Shown: positions 15,389 through 24,941 of the stretch, piece after piece
Layout of the letters: each line of letters begins with the position of its first letter
How positions within the stretch are numbered: position 1 is the stretch's first letter
Source: Halolamina salifodinae
Lineage (GTDB): Archaea > Halobacteriota > Halobacteria > Halobacteriales > Haloferacaceae
DNA length: 64,000 nucleotides
Assembly: GCF_017874235.1 (NCBI RefSeq)
Contig: NZ_JAGGLC010000004.1
Coordinates: forward strand, 186,001-250,000
Direction of reading: 5' to 3'
Notes under the pieces: model-generated
Database searches by the model: none
Seen by the model: only the letters and a program-made list of their open reading frames with translations
What the model was told of the DNA's origin: nothing
Program-made: the position numbers and the translations under genes

Positions 15389-16567
15389 ATGAGCGACGAC
15401 AGCGACGACGCCACCGAGGAGCGCATCGAGACCCGCGCCATCCACGCCGGCCAGGAGCCCGACGAGGGGACCGGCGCTCTGATGACGCCCATCTACGCCA
15501 ACTCCACGTACAAACAGGACGCCCCGGGCGACCACCGCGGCTACGAGTACTCCCGGACGGGCAACCCCACCCGCACGGACCTCGAGGAGAACCTCGCCGC
15601 CCTCGAAGGCGGCGAGTTCGGCCGCTGTTTCTCCTCCGGAATGGGATCGATCAACACCGTCCTGAACCTCCTCGAGTCCGGCGATCACGTCGTCGCCGGC
15701 GACGACGTGTACGGCGGCACCCACCGCATCTTCACGCAGGTGTACGAGGACTACGACCTCGAGTTCGACTTCGTCGACACCACCGACCACGACGCCGTGC
15801 GCGACGCGATGCAGGAGAACACGGAACTCCTCTGGGTCGAGACGCCGACCAACCCCCTGCTCAACGTCAACGACATCGACGCGCTGACCGACATCGCCGA
15901 CGAGTACGGCGCGCTCTCGGCGGTCGACAACACGTTCGCGACGCCGATGATCCAGCGACCCCTCGAGCACGGCGCCGACATCGTGAGCCACTCGCTGACG
16001 AAGTATCTCGGCGGCCACTCCGACGTGGTCGGCGGCGCGCTGATCACCGACGACGCCAAACTCGACGACCGTATCGCGTTCTACCAGAACTCCGTGGGCG
16101 CGACGCCGTCGCCCTTTGACTGCTTCCTCGTGCTCCGCGGGACGAAGACCCTACCCGTCCGGATGGACCGCCACTGCGAGAACGCCAGCAAACTGGCCCA
16201 CTGGCTGCAGGACCACGACGCCGTGGACCGCGTCTACTACCCCGGCCTCGAGAACCACCCGGACCACGACCTCGCGAGCGAGCAGATGGACGACTTCGGC
16301 GGGATGCTCAGCTTCGAACTCGACGGCACGCTGGAGCAGGCCCGAACGGTCGCTGCCGAGACCGAGGTGTTCACCCTCGCCGAGTCGCTCGGCGGCGTCG
16401 AGAGCCTGATCGAACAGCCGGCGACGATGACCCACGCCGCGATTCCGAAGGCAGAGCGCGAGGCGGCGGGGCTGAAAGACGGCCTGATCCGGGTCAGCGT
16501 CGGTGTCGAACACGTCGACGACCTGAAGCACGATCTGGAGACGGCGTTCGAGGCAGCGCTGAACTAA
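15389..16567 (+). CDS. Cys/Met metabolism PLP enzyme (cystathionine gamma-synthase/lyase family)
   Basis: A 392-residue PLP-dependent enzyme of the transsulfuration family. The PLP lysine is in [13 protein letters not shown]. The N-terminal active-site loop ([11 protein letters not shown]) and [12 protein letters not shown] are standard. Family members make or break cystathionine, and sequence alone does not separate synthase from lyase or O-acetylhomoserine sulfhydrylase. Its start ATG is about 150 bases from the divergent rpl21e. It is followed by a low-GC stretch. Confidence 0.88.
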   Translation: MSDDSDDATEERIETRAIHAGQEPDEGTGALMTPIYANSTYKQDAPGDHRGYEYSRTGNPTRTDLEENLAALEGGEFGRCFSSGMGSINTVLNLLESGDHVVAGDDVYGGTHRIFTQVYEDYDLEFDFVDTTDHDAVRDAMQENTELLWVETPTNPLLNVNDIDALTDIADEYGALSAVDNTFATPMIQRPLEHGADIVSHSLTKYLGGHSDVVGGALITDDAKLDDRIAFYQNSVGATPSPFDCFLVLRGTKTLPVRMDRHCENASKLAHWLQDHDAVDRVYYPGLENHPDHDLASEQMDDFGGMLSFELDGTLEQARTVAAETEVFTLAESLGGVESLIEQPATMTHAAIPKAEREAAGLKDGLIRVSVGVEHVDDLKHDLETAFEAALN

Positions 16568-16796
16568 CCGCAAACGAGCGAAACGAGTAGGTCAATCGAT
16601 GGTCGAGCCTTCGCGAGAGCCCGTCGGGACCCACAGCAAAAGGCCGGCGCTGTCGACCGCTCCCGATAGGTTCGGAGGCGGTCGGTAAGTACAGGACACC
16701 TATCTGAGATATGTTTCACCCCCTTCGCTGTCTAACTAATAGATGTTTAACAAGGCCGCCACTTTCTCACGCCACTAGTTCGGAGAATATTTGGAA

Positions 16797-17396
16797 TTAC
16801 AGCAGTTCAATCGTGAACCCCCACGTAAAGGATTCTGTCTCAACTTTGGAGGGGTCTTTAGGTGTCGGGCCGTTCCCCGCGAGAACGACAGCGGTTTCCC
16901 ACGTATAGCTGCCCGGTGTAAGATACCCCATTGTATTGCTGTTGTCGAGCAAATAGTACTGCTCCGAAATAGTATCGTTTGCATTGAAGTCCCCAAGCGT
17001 GCAGACCCCCAGCGGAATTTGATCCGGATTTACCTCCGTGTCAACTTGCCATCGTTTTTCGTTATCTTCTGAGATCTCTACTTGATTCGGATGGCAGAGC
17101 CAGAGTGATGCATCGAGGCTCGCTTGTTCGCTTTTGACGAATGGAGCGCAGTTGGATATCCGTCTGTCTGTCCCAATATTCGTGTACGACACCTTCAACT
17201 GAACAGGTGAATCCTCGGAGTACCTGCTGTTCGTCATCTCCAGTTCACAATCAATATTGTATTCGCTCGGTGCAGTCTGTTCGTTCTTGACTTTGGCCTC
17301 CGACGCCGGGTCAGACAGCGCTGCACACCCACTCAAAGAGGCGAGTGTTGTGGTGCTTCCTACAGTAATCGTTCTCAAGTAACTCCGGCGGTTCAT
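16797..17396 (-). CDS. Predicted Tat-exported lipoprotein, unknown function
   Basis: 199 residues. The N-terminus NRRSYLRTITVG is a twin-arginine signal and the lipobox LSGC places the lipidated Cys near residue 24, so the protein should be anchored outside the membrane. The mature part has beta-rich, Ig-like spacing (QLKVSYTNIG) with several cysteines. I recognise no family. Base composition is clearly lower in GC than neighbouring genes, which suggests horizontal acquisition. AT-rich promoter-like sequence (TATATAAG on the minus strand) lies just upstream near 17420. Confidence 0.7.
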   Translation of the reverse strand: MNRRSYLRTITVGSTTTLASLSGCAALSDPASEAKVKNEQTAPSEYNIDCELEMTNSRYSEDSPVQLKVSYTNIGTDRRISNCAPFVKSEQASLDASLWLCHPNQVEISEDNEKRWQVDTEVNPDQIPLGVCTLGDFNANDTISEQYYLLDNSNTMGYLTPGSYTWETAVVLAGNGPTPKDPSKVETESFTWGFTIELL

Positions 17397-17835
17397 AATC
17401 CGATATTATACTGGATTCTTATATACCTTCTACACTTACAGAACTTTTATGTTTGTGTGTAGTTATTCGGACAAATGGTGGGGATAGCGCTGCGATTGTC
17501 ACAATAACATCATACGGTGAGAAGACCAATAGAACGGCCGACTGTGGTAGCGGACGAACTATTGCAAGGAATATTAAAGGTATGCAGAGTGATCGTTATA
17601 TTGATTACGGGATAGAGTTCGGACAGTAATAGCCGTACGGGAATGTCTTTGGAAGGGCATATTAAATCCGGTCCACGAATGGCTTACAGGGGGTGTGGGA
17701 GCTATAGGTCCCAATAGTGATATAATAGTTAATAGTCTACCCCAGTTTTTCCATGTTGCTCATCTTTCGGGCACCGTGACATCTCCAACCCCACTTACCG
17801 GTTGTTTCACCACAGGGATCTGCTCAAGTCGTGCG
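17397..17835. other. Low-GC intergenic stretch
   Basis: About 440 bases without a convincing gene. It is AT-rich compared with the chromosome and includes the lipoprotein promoter region near its left end. I see no tRNA, inverted repeat pair or transposase remnant. Confidence 0.4.
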
Positions 17836-18312
17836 TTAGCGCCGAACGAACTCCGACAGTTTCTCCGAGAGCGACCGGTCCTGCCCGAGTTTGAGGTAGT
17901 AGGCGTCGCCGCCGTCCTCGTAGTAGCCGTCGATACGGCGGATCGTCTCGAAGCCGAGGTGGCGGTAGAACCCCAGCGCGTCCTCGTTGGTCGCGCGGGC
18001 GTGACAGCTCACCGACTCGTGGTCCCGGGCCACGTCGGCGACCAGTCGCTCGCCGAACCCCTCGCCGCGGTACTCCGGCGCGACGGCCAGAAAGAGAATG
18101 TAGCCGTCACGCCGGGTGGAGACGAAGCCCGCGAGGTCGTCGTCGACGAACAGGAGCCGGCAGTCCGCGCGGCGGTAGGCGTCCCTGAAGAAACTGCGCC
18201 GCTGTTTCAGGATGGCTTCCTCCCGCCGGATCTGCTCTTTGCGTTCCCACGCCCGGGCCTCGTGGGTCGCGTCGCCGCGAGGGTCCCGGCGTGTCTCGAC
18301 CGTCGCGCTCAC
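17836..18312 (-). CDS. GNAT family N-acetyltransferase (RimI-like)
   Basis: 158 residues using the GTG at 18312. A TTAAATCC box lies about 27 bases upstream, fitting a leaderless start, and the longer upstream frame is Arg-rich and unlike a protein. The GNAT core is FLAVAPEYRGEGFGERLVADV, with NEDALGFYRHLGFE at the C-terminal end. The N-terminal 50 residues are charged and helical. The substrate is unknown. Confidence 0.8.
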   Translation of the reverse strand: MSATVETRRDPRGDATHEARAWERKEQIRREEAILKQRRSFFRDAYRRADCRLLFVDDDLAGFVSTRRDGYILFLAVAPEYRGEGFGERLVADVARDHESVSCHARATNEDALGFYRHLGFETIRRIDGYYEDGGDAYYLKLGQDRSLSEKLSEFVRR

Positions 18313-18498
18313 TGTTGGCGATAGGTAGTCGTGATGGGGATTTAACTCCGTCGTCGGTGGCCAGTTCGCGGAGTTGCATGGGCGGCGTCGGCGACGGAGC
18401 GCGCGACGGACGAGCGCCGTTGCTGGTCGACACACGTCGACGGCATCGAGTTCCCTGCAGCGACCCGACGGTCGCTGCCGGTCACGCGCCGTCGACGG

Positions 18499-18933
18499 TT
18501 AGAACACGCTGTCAGCGGTCGCGGCCCCAACAACCGCGAAGACGGCGCCGATGCTCACCGCCTTCGCGGTCCGAAACATTCCGGCCTCGAACGTCTCCGG
18601 CGCGGCGAAACTGAGTGCGAGCAGCAACACCGACCCGAAGGAGACGAACATCAGCGTCACGAACCGGTAGGGGATGCCGGCCACCTCGGTCTCGTCGTCG
18701 GTGTCGCGGCCGCTGTCGGCGCGGTAGAGCGCTCCCCAGCCGATGGCGAACACCATCGCGACCACGACGGCCCACTGGAACGCGCTCATGTGGCCCGCGA
18801 GCACCCAGACCTCCTCGGTGACGACGAACGGGCCCGCGAGCAGGAACCCCCCGACCAACTGCTGGGCCACGTCGGCCGGCCGGAACTCGCGGTTGAACAG
18901 CCGTTGGAGTATTCCGCGGGCGAAACTGGCCAT
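18499..18933 (-). CDS. DUF2391-like integral membrane protein
   Basis: 144 residues from the ATG at 18933 (a second ATG is six bases upstream). There are four hydrophobic helices: QLVGGFLLAGPFVVTEEVW, FQWAVVVAMVFAIGWGALY, FVTLMFVSFGSVLLLALSF and AVSIGAVFAVVGAATA. The first helix with PFVVTEEVW resembles the DUF2391 membrane family, whose function is unknown. Upstream lies the tandem hairpin repeat that ends the KaiC-like gene. Confidence 0.6.
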   Translation of the reverse strand: MASFARGILQRLFNREFRPADVAQQLVGGFLLAGPFVVTEEVWVLAGHMSAFQWAVVVAMVFAIGWGALYRADSGRDTDDETEVAGIPYRFVTLMFVSFGSVLLLALSFAAPETFEAGMFRTAKAVSIGAVFAVVGAATADSVF

Positions 18934-19010
18934 ACGCAACCGTCGCCGGGAGCGTTCTTTACTCCGGCGGGTGCGGGACGGCGACGACGACGACCCCGCC
19001 GTTCACATGG

Positions 19011-19106
19011 CCGCGGTTGGCCGTCACCGCGGCCGAGTTTCGCACTCCCGCGGTTGGCCGTCACCGCGGCCGAGTTTCGCACTCCCGCGGTTGGCCGTCA
19101 CCGCGG
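19011..19106 (-). repeat. 37-base tandem hairpin repeat 3' of the KaiC-like gene
   Basis: Two complete 37-base units (19011-19047, 19048-19084) and the first 22 bases of a third (19085-19106) end seven bases before the stop codon of the KaiC-like gene. Each unit contains CCGCGGTTGGCCGTCACCGCGG, in which CCGCGGT and ACCGCGG form a perfect seven-pair stem, joined by a 15-base linker. Copies are identical where they overlap. Confidence 0.9.
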
Positions 19107-19113
19107 GAGAGCT

Positions 19114-20331
19114 TCAGAAGATGTTCGCCTGCCGGTACACCGAGATCCCTTCGTTGGTGATCTCGTACGGTTTGGTCTCGCGGGAGTGGTTCGCGTCCCG
19201 GATCTTCTGAATCTCGACGGCCAGTCTGGTCTCCCGGAAGTCCGACGGCCGGACGTACTGGAGGATGAACACCGCGTCCACGAGGTACTCGATGATCCCG
19301 TACCGCGAGGTGTAAGCGTCGTCGCTGCTGGCCTCGGAGGTGAGCATCGTCGTCACCCCGGCGCGCTTGAGCGAGCGCGCGAAGTCGAACACCTCCGAGC
19401 GGCGCTCGGCCGGGTGGTCGTACATCATCTCCAGCAGCGAGACCGAGTCGAGCACCAGTCGGTCGGCGTCGAACGCCTCGACCAGCCGCGAGATGTCGCT
19501 CCGGATCGACGCCAGCGAGTTCGCCATCTCGATGGGGTCCATCGCGACGATGGCCAGCCGTCCCTCGTCGCGCCACTCCCGGAACGGCCAGCCCTTCTCC
19601 TCGGCCGTCGAGAGGATCGCCTCCCGGGACTCCTCCAGCGTGATGTAGATCGCTCGCTCGTCGTTCTCGAGGCTCTCGGTCAGGAACTGGAGCCCGACCG
19701 TGGTTTTCCCGGTCCCGGCGGCGCCGATGGACACCATCAGCGAGCGTTCGGGAACTCCGCCGAGGATCATCTCGTCGAGACCCTCGATCCCGACGTTGAC
19801 CCGGTCGATGTCGGAGTCGAGTTCGGCCTCGTCGAACGACTCGGCCTCGTCGCCGAACCCCTCCTCGCCACCGAATCCTTCGTCCCCGCCAAAGCCGCCG
19901 CCGAACCCACCCTGGTCGCCGCCTGTCTCACGACCGCCGGCGCGGCCGCCGAATCCGTCCTGCTCGCCGCCGAAGCCATCTCCCTCACCGAACGAGTTCT
20001 GCCCCTCCGCCGCTTCACCGCGGGATCCGCCGAACGGGTCGCTCTGGTCGCCCCCACCGCGGGACCCACCGAACGGGTCCGCCTGCTCCTCACCCGGCCC
20101 CCCGGCACCGCCGAAGGGGTCTGCCTCCTCTTCGTCACCGAATCCACCGAACGAATCAGTCGGCGTCTCCTCGGACTCGGCAGTCTCGCTTTCCGCTTCC
20201 GCGGTCTGCTCCGGCTCTTCGCCAGCCTCCTCCTCGGCGTCCGCAGCCGCGCTCGGAGAACCGCTCTCGCCTTCGCTTTCGCCCTCGCGCATCGCTTGCT
20301 CGAACCAGTCTTCCTCCTCCTCGTCACTCAT
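19114..20331 (-). CDS. RecA/KaiC-like ATPase with long disordered FGG-rich N-terminus
   Basis: 405 residues. The C-terminal 240 residues are a single RecA/KaiC domain with Walker A GAAGTGKTT, a KaiC-like glutamate pair (ITLEES) and a Walker B-like strand (RLVLDSVSLL). The N-terminal 165 residues are low-complexity and acidic, with repeated DPFGG, GFGG and EE stretches. A good ribosome-binding site (GGAGGTGA) lies about 9 bases before the ATG at 20331. Related archaeal proteins act in signalling or in the archaellum (ArlH), but the exact role is unknown. A 37-base hairpin repeat follows. Confidence 0.85.
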   Translation of the reverse strand: MSDEEEEDWFEQAMREGESEGESGSPSAAADAEEEAGEEPEQTAEAESETAESEETPTDSFGGFGDEEEADPFGGAGGPGEEQADPFGGSRGGGDQSDPFGGSRGEAAEGQNSFGEGDGFGGEQDGFGGRAGGRETGGDQGGFGGGFGGDEGFGGEEGFGDEAESFDEAELDSDIDRVNVGIEGLDEMILGGVPERSLMVSIGAAGTGKTTVGLQFLTESLENDERAIYITLEESREAILSTAEEKGWPFREWRDEGRLAIVAMDPIEMANSLASIRSDISRLVEAFDADRLVLDSVSLLEMMYDHPAERRSEVFDFARSLKRAGVTTMLTSEASSDDAYTSRYGIIEYLVDAVFILQYVRPSDFRETRLAVEIQKIRDANHSRETKPYEITNEGISVYRQANIF

Positions 20332-20452
20332 CTCGACCTCACCTCCGCGATGCGCACAGTCATTACGCGATTGTCGGCGCCCCCGCAAATGAAGCTTGTC
20401 CGTCCAGGGGCGGATCCGCGCGCTTTTGCCGGCGGCGGTGGAACCGCCGACC

Positions 20453-21274
20453 ATGCTGGTCGGTATCGTCGCCAAGCGGGACAACAAGCGGGCGTCGTTC
20501 CTCGCGGCGGAGATCCGTGACCGCCTTCGGGAGGACGATGTCGACGTGTGGCTCGACGAAGCCACCGCGAGCGACCACGACGACGCCGGTCACCCCGTCG
20601 CCGAGATGGACGCTTGCGACCTCGTGGTCGCCATCGGCGGCGACGGGACGTTCCTGTTCGCAGCCCGCGGCGTCGGCGGCACGCCGATCCTCGGCGTCAA
20701 CCTGGGCGAGGTCGGCTTCCTCAACGCCATCGGGCCCGAAACGGCCATCCACGAAGTGGTGCTGGCCGTCGACGGCCTCCGCGAGGACGATCTCTCGGTT
20801 CGCGAGGCGCCCCGACTCGTCGCCGCCGGCGAGGGCTGGGAGAGCCCCACCGCCGTTAACGAAATCGTGCTGCAGGGGCCCCAGCGCGGCCGCGCGGGCG
20901 GCGTCGATCTGGAAATCCGGGTCGACGGCTCGCTGTTCTCCTCGGGCCATGCCGACGGCGCGCTGGTCGCGACGCCGACCGGCTCGACCGCGTACAACCT
21001 TTCTGAGGGCGGGCCGCTGGTCCACCCCGACGTGAGCGCGATGGTCGTCAACGAGATGTGTGCCGACGAGGGGATGCCGCCACTGGCGGTCGGACCCGAC
21101 AGCGAGGTCACTGTCCGACTCACCGGCAGAGAGACGGCCCACGTCGTTGTTGACGGCCGGGTGACCCGGAGCCCCGACCTACCGACGATGGTGACGGTTC
21201 GAACCGCCGACACTCCGATCCGGATCGCCGGCCCGGATGCCGAGTTCTTCGAGGCGCTGAACAAGCTAGAGTAG
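20453..21274 (+). CDS. nadK: NAD kinase
   Basis: 273 residues. This enzyme phosphorylates NAD to NADP using ATP or polyphosphate. The diagnostic GGDGTFLFAAR motif is near residue 63 and the NAD-binding ATPTGSTAYNLSEGG motif is in the second half. The ATG at 20453 follows a CTTTTGC element by about 25 bases. It is divergent from the KaiC-like gene and convergent with carB. Confidence 0.93.
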   Translation: MLVGIVAKRDNKRASFLAAEIRDRLREDDVDVWLDEATASDHDDAGHPVAEMDACDLVVAIGGDGTFLFAARGVGGTPILGVNLGEVGFLNAIGPETAIHEVVLAVDGLREDDLSVREAPRLVAAGEGWESPTAVNEIVLQGPQRGRAGGVDLEIRVDGSLFSSGHADGALVATPTGSTAYNLSEGGPLVHPDVSAMVVNEMCADEGMPPLAVGPDSEVTVRLTGRETAHVVVDGRVTRSPDLPTMVTVRTADTPIRIAGPDAEFFEALNKLE

Positions 21275-21372
21275 CGGCTATCCGGGTGGCGTCGCGTCGG
21301 TCTCGGAAGTGATCGAAAAACAGCGCGATCAGCGCATTCGCGGTCGACGGGCCCATCGTCGACGGATAGCCG
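21275..21372. terminator. Long inverted repeat between convergent nadK and carB
   Basis: CGGCTATCCG at 21275-21284 is the exact complement of CGGATAGCCG at 21363-21372. Between them an internal GTCGAC ... GTCGAC pair could also form a stem. The repeat starts at the base after the nadK stop and ends about 30 bases before the carB stop, so it may serve both genes as a 3'-end structure. Confidence 0.5.
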
Positions 21373-21402
21373 AACTGACGGCGGCCCGAACGGCGTCCGG
21401 GT

Positions 21403-24400
21403 TCAGCCCCAGTTCTCTTCGCTCGTCGGACGGTCCGACAGCGCGGCCACGTCGACGCCGGCGAGCGGCCCATCGGTGGCCTCACTGGCTTCCAGCGCCT
21501 CCAGCGCCGCACGGGCCGCGGCCTCCGTCGAGAGGTAGGGAACCTCCTCGTCGACGGCCGTGCGGAGGCTGTCACGCTCCGTCGAGAGCAGCAGGTCGAT
21601 CCTGTCCTCCATCAGCGCCGTTTCGAGGTCCTCGGGCTCCACCAGGTCGAGATGCTGGCCGAACGTGAGACGCACGTCCGCGGGCCAGTCGCCGTCGATG
21701 GCGACGGTTCCATCCTCGGGAATCTCGTTGCCGGCGGCGATCTGTGCCTTGCCGTAGGCGGCGCCGAAGCTTCCGGCGGTGCCCATGACCTCGCCCGTCG
21801 ACTTCATCTCCGGGCCGAGGCGGGGGTCCGAGTCCAGCAGGCGGTCGAACGGCAGCACGACCTCCTTCACGCTCGGCTGCTCGGGGATCTGCTCGGTGGC
21901 GTCGATCTCCGCCAGCGACTCGCCGGCCATCGCGCGGGCGGCGAGTTTGGCGATCGGGACACCGGTCGCCTTCGAGACGAACGGGACGGTACGCGAGGAA
22001 CGCGGGTTCGCTTCGAGCACGTACACGTCGCCGTCCTTGACGGCGAGCTGGACGTTCAGCAGGCCCACCGTCGAGAGCGCGTCGGCGATCTCCTCGACGA
22101 CCTCGCGCACGCGCCCCAGCGTCTCCTCGGGGAGCGAGCGCGGCGGGATCACGCAGGCGGAGTCCCCAGAGTGGACGCCCGCGCTCTCGACGTGCTCCAT
22201 CACGCCGCCGATGAGGACATCGTCGCCGTCGGAGACGGCGTCGACGTCGAGTTCGACCGCGTCCTCGAGGAACGAGTCGATCAGGATCGGCTTCTCGGGG
22301 GAGACGCGGACTGCCTCCTCGACGTACTCGCGGAGTTCGTCGTCGCTGTAGACGATCTCCATCGCGCGGCCGCCGAGCACGTAGGACGGGCGCACGAGCA
22401 CGGGGTAGCCGACCTCGTGGGCCAGTTCGAGGGCTTCCTCCTCATTGGTCGCTGAGCCACCCGCGGGCTGCTTGATCCCGCGCTCGGTCATCAGGCGGTT
22501 GAAGCGGTCGCGGTCCTCCGCGAGGTCCATCGCGTCGACGCTGGTGCCGAGGATCTCGCAGTCGAGGCCGCGGCGCTCGAGTTCCGCCTCCAGCGGTTCA
22601 CCCACGTCGACGGAGGTCTGGCCGCCGAACTGGACCATCACGCCGTCGGCGTCGGTCGCCTCGACGGCGTCGGCGACCTCCTCGGCGGTGATCGGCTCGA
22701 AGAACAGGCCGTCGGAGGTGTCGTAGTCCGTCGACACCGTCTCGGGGTTGTTGTTCAGCACGTGGGCGTCGATGCCCAGTTCCGAGAGCGCGCGGACCGC
22801 GTGGACCGCACAGTAGTCGAACTCCACGCCCTGCCCGATACGGATCGGGCCGCCGCCGACCACGACGACGCTCTCGGCGTCGCGGTCGACCTGCAGTTCA
22901 CCCGCGGCGGCGTCACCCTCGAACGGCCCGGTGAACGTCGCGGGCTTGCGCGAGGAGTAGTAGTACGGCGTCGACGCCGCGAACTCGCCGGCACAGGTGT
23001 CGACCTGGTTGTACGTGCGACCGGGAACGGTGGCCTCCACCTCGCCGACGCCGGCGCGCTCGGCGGAGACGGGCAGGCCCTCGCCTTCAGCAGCGCCAGC
23101 GGCGGCCGCTTCGGCTGCAGGGTCGGCTGCCGGCTCGGCGGCCTCGCGCCACGCGCCGCGGGTCTCGGGCAGCCACGTCAGGCTGCTGTCCTCGAAGACG
23201 TTGCCCGCCAGCGCGGAGATTTCGGCGTTCGTGAACCCCGCGACCGCCGCGGGCGTGAACTCGCCGTCGACGACCTCCTTGCTGGCTTCGACGATGCGGG
23301 CGAAGCGCTCGACGTACCACTCGTAGATCCCGGTCGCTTCGACGACTTCCTCCACGGAGAAGCCGCGCTCGAACGCCTCGAACATGGCGTAGGGGCGGTC
23401 GGGGCTCGGGCGCTCGAGGTACTCCTCGCGGAGCTGTTCGTCCTCCAGCGCGTCGAGGTCGACCGCGGGGTCGTACTCGGAGCTACGGAGCGCCTTCAAG
23501 AGGGATTCCTCGAAGGTGCGGCCGATGGACATCGCCTCGCCGGTCGACTTCATCGCCGTCGAGAGCGTGAAGTCGGTGTCCTCGAACTTGTCGATGGGCC
23601 AGCGCGGCACTTTCGTCACGACGTAGTCGATCGCTGGCTCGAAGGCCGCGGTCGTCTCGCCGGTGATCTCGTTGTCGATCTCGTGGAGGCGCTTGCCCAG
23701 CGCGACCTTCGCCGTGACGCGGGCGATGGGGTAGCCCGTCGCCTTCGACGCCAGCGCCGAGGAACGCGAGACGCGGGGGTTGACCTCGACGACGCGGTAC
23801 TCGCCGCCGGGGGTGCCGTCGTCGCGCCACGCGAACTGGATGTTACAGCCGCCCTGAATCCCCAGATCACGGATCACTTCGAGTGCGGCGTCGCGCATCT
23901 CCTGGTGGCCGTCGTCGGGGATCACCTGCGAGGGCGTGACGACCGTCGACTCGCCCGTGTGGATCCCCATCGGGTCGAGGTTCTCCATGTTGCAGATGAT
24001 GATGCAGGAGTCGCCCGCGTCGCGCATCACCTCGTACTCCAGTTCGACCCAGCCCGAAATCGATTCGGTGAGCAGCACTTCGTCGTTGCGCGAGAGGCGC
24101 AGGCCCTTGCGCGTACGTTCGAGCAGTTCGTCCATCTCGTGGACGACGCCCGATCCCGAGCCACCCAGCGTGTAGGTGGTGCGGGCGATCACGGGCAGGC
24201 CGCCGACTGCCTCGACGCCGGCCTCGACGCGTTCCTTGAGCGCGGCCTCGTCGAGTTCGGTCGCGGACTCGTCGTCGTCCAGCGTGATCGTCGTCGACGC
24301 CGGGACTGGCTGGCCCAGATCCTCCATGCGCTGGCGGAACAGGTCGCGGTCCTCGGTCGCGTAGATGGTGGAAAGCGGCGTGCCCATGATCTCCACGTCG

Positions 24401-24828
24401 TGCTCCTCGAGCACGCCCTGTTCGGCGAGTTCGGCGGTGACGTTCAGCCCGGTCTGGCCGCCGAGGCCGGCGATGACGCCGTCTGGCTGCTCTTTGCGGA
24501 TGACCTCCGCGATGGCGTCGGGGGTGATGGGTTCGACGTACACCCGGTCGGCCGTCTCGGGGTCGGTCATGATCGTCGCCGGGTTGGAGTTGACGAGCAC
24601 CACTTCGGCGCCCTCCTCCTGCAGCGCCCGGCAGGCCTGTGCGCCCGAGTAGTCGAACTCGGCGGCCTGTCCGATCTGGATGGGACCGCTGCCGATCAGC
24701 AGGATGGTCCGGCCCTCGCCGGCGCCGCCCGCGTTCTCGGTCCCTGCCTCGACGACCACGCCGTCTTCCGTGGTCGTCTCAGTCGTTCCTCCATCGACGA
24801 CCACGCCGTCGCTGCCGGTCTCCGTCAT
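21403..24828 (-). CDS. carB: Carbamoyl-phosphate synthase large subunit
   Basis: A 1141-residue enzyme making carbamoyl phosphate for arginine and pyrimidine synthesis. It has two ATP-grasp halves, each opening with a GPIRIGQ/GPIQIGQ motif and EFDY, plus a C-terminal methylglyoxal-synthase-like allosteric domain. It is longer than most (about 1070) because of an N-terminal tail of roughly 40 residues and an Ala/Glu-rich insert near residues 560-585 between the halves. GGTGGAG precedes the ATG. carA is not adjacent in this window. Palindromes lie upstream in the divergent region with the MazG-like gene. Confidence 0.95.
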   Translation of the reverse strand: MTETGSDGVVVDGGTTETTTEDGVVVEAGTENAGGAGEGRTILLIGSGPIQIGQAAEFDYSGAQACRALQEEGAEVVLVNSNPATIMTDPETADRVYVEPITPDAIAEVIRKEQPDGVIAGLGGQTGLNVTAELAEQGVLEEHDVEIMGTPLSTIYATEDRDLFRQRMEDLGQPVPASTTITLDDDESATELDEAALKERVEAGVEAVGGLPVIARTTYTLGGSGSGVVHEMDELLERTRKGLRLSRNDEVLLTESISGWVELEYEVMRDAGDSCIIICNMENLDPMGIHTGESTVVTPSQVIPDDGHQEMRDAALEVIRDLGIQGGCNIQFAWRDDGTPGGEYRVVEVNPRVSRSSALASKATGYPIARVTAKVALGKRLHEIDNEITGETTAAFEPAIDYVVTKVPRWPIDKFEDTDFTLSTAMKSTGEAMSIGRTFEESLLKALRSSEYDPAVDLDALEDEQLREEYLERPSPDRPYAMFEAFERGFSVEEVVEATGIYEWYVERFARIVEASKEVVDGEFTPAAVAGFTNAEISALAGNVFEDSSLTWLPETRGAWREAAEPAADPAAEAAAAGAAEGEGLPVSAERAGVGEVEATVPGRTYNQVDTCAGEFAASTPYYYSSRKPATFTGPFEGDAAAGELQVDRDAESVVVVGGGPIRIGQGVEFDYCAVHAVRALSELGIDAHVLNNNPETVSTDYDTSDGLFFEPITAEEVADAVEATDADGVMVQFGGQTSVDVGEPLEAELERRGLDCEILGTSVDAMDLAEDRDRFNRLMTERGIKQPAGGSATNEEEALELAHEVGYPVLVRPSYVLGGRAMEIVYSDDELREYVEEAVRVSPEKPILIDSFLEDAVELDVDAVSDGDDVLIGGVMEHVESAGVHSGDSACVIPPRSLPEETLGRVREVVEEIADALSTVGLLNVQLAVKDGDVYVLEANPRSSRTVPFVSKATGVPIAKLAARAMAGESLAEIDATEQIPEQPSVKEVVLPFDRLLDSDPRLGPEMKSTGEVMGTAGSFGAAYGKAQIAAGNEIPEDGTVAIDGDWPADVRLTFGQHLDLVEPEDLETALMEDRIDLLLSTERDSLRTAVDEEVPYLSTEAAARAALEALEASEATDGPLAGVDVAALSDRPTSEENWG

Positions 24829-24891
24829 TACTCCACCCGAATACGTGAATCGTAATAAGCTCGGCGAATAGCTACGAGGTCCGAAGCAGGA

Positions 24892-24906
24892 TTACGAATT
24901 TCGTAA
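24892..24906. promoter_or_regulatory. Perfect palindrome between carB and the MazG-like gene
   Basis: TTACGAATTTCGTAA has perfect seven-base arms around one base. It sits 64 bases upstream of carB and 36 bases upstream of the divergent gene. A similar, imperfect motif (TACGTGAATCGTAA) at 24842-24855 lies nearer to carB. This looks like an operator for a dimeric regulator. Confidence 0.5.
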
Positions 24907-24941
24907 CACGGTCCGGTTCGACACACACCGTCGAAACCAAA

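Noticed and set aside
22762-24855. 697-codon open frame on the plus strand opposite carB
   Set aside because: It mirrors the carB frame; composition is Arg/Gly/Val-rich without domains, and carB is unmistakable.
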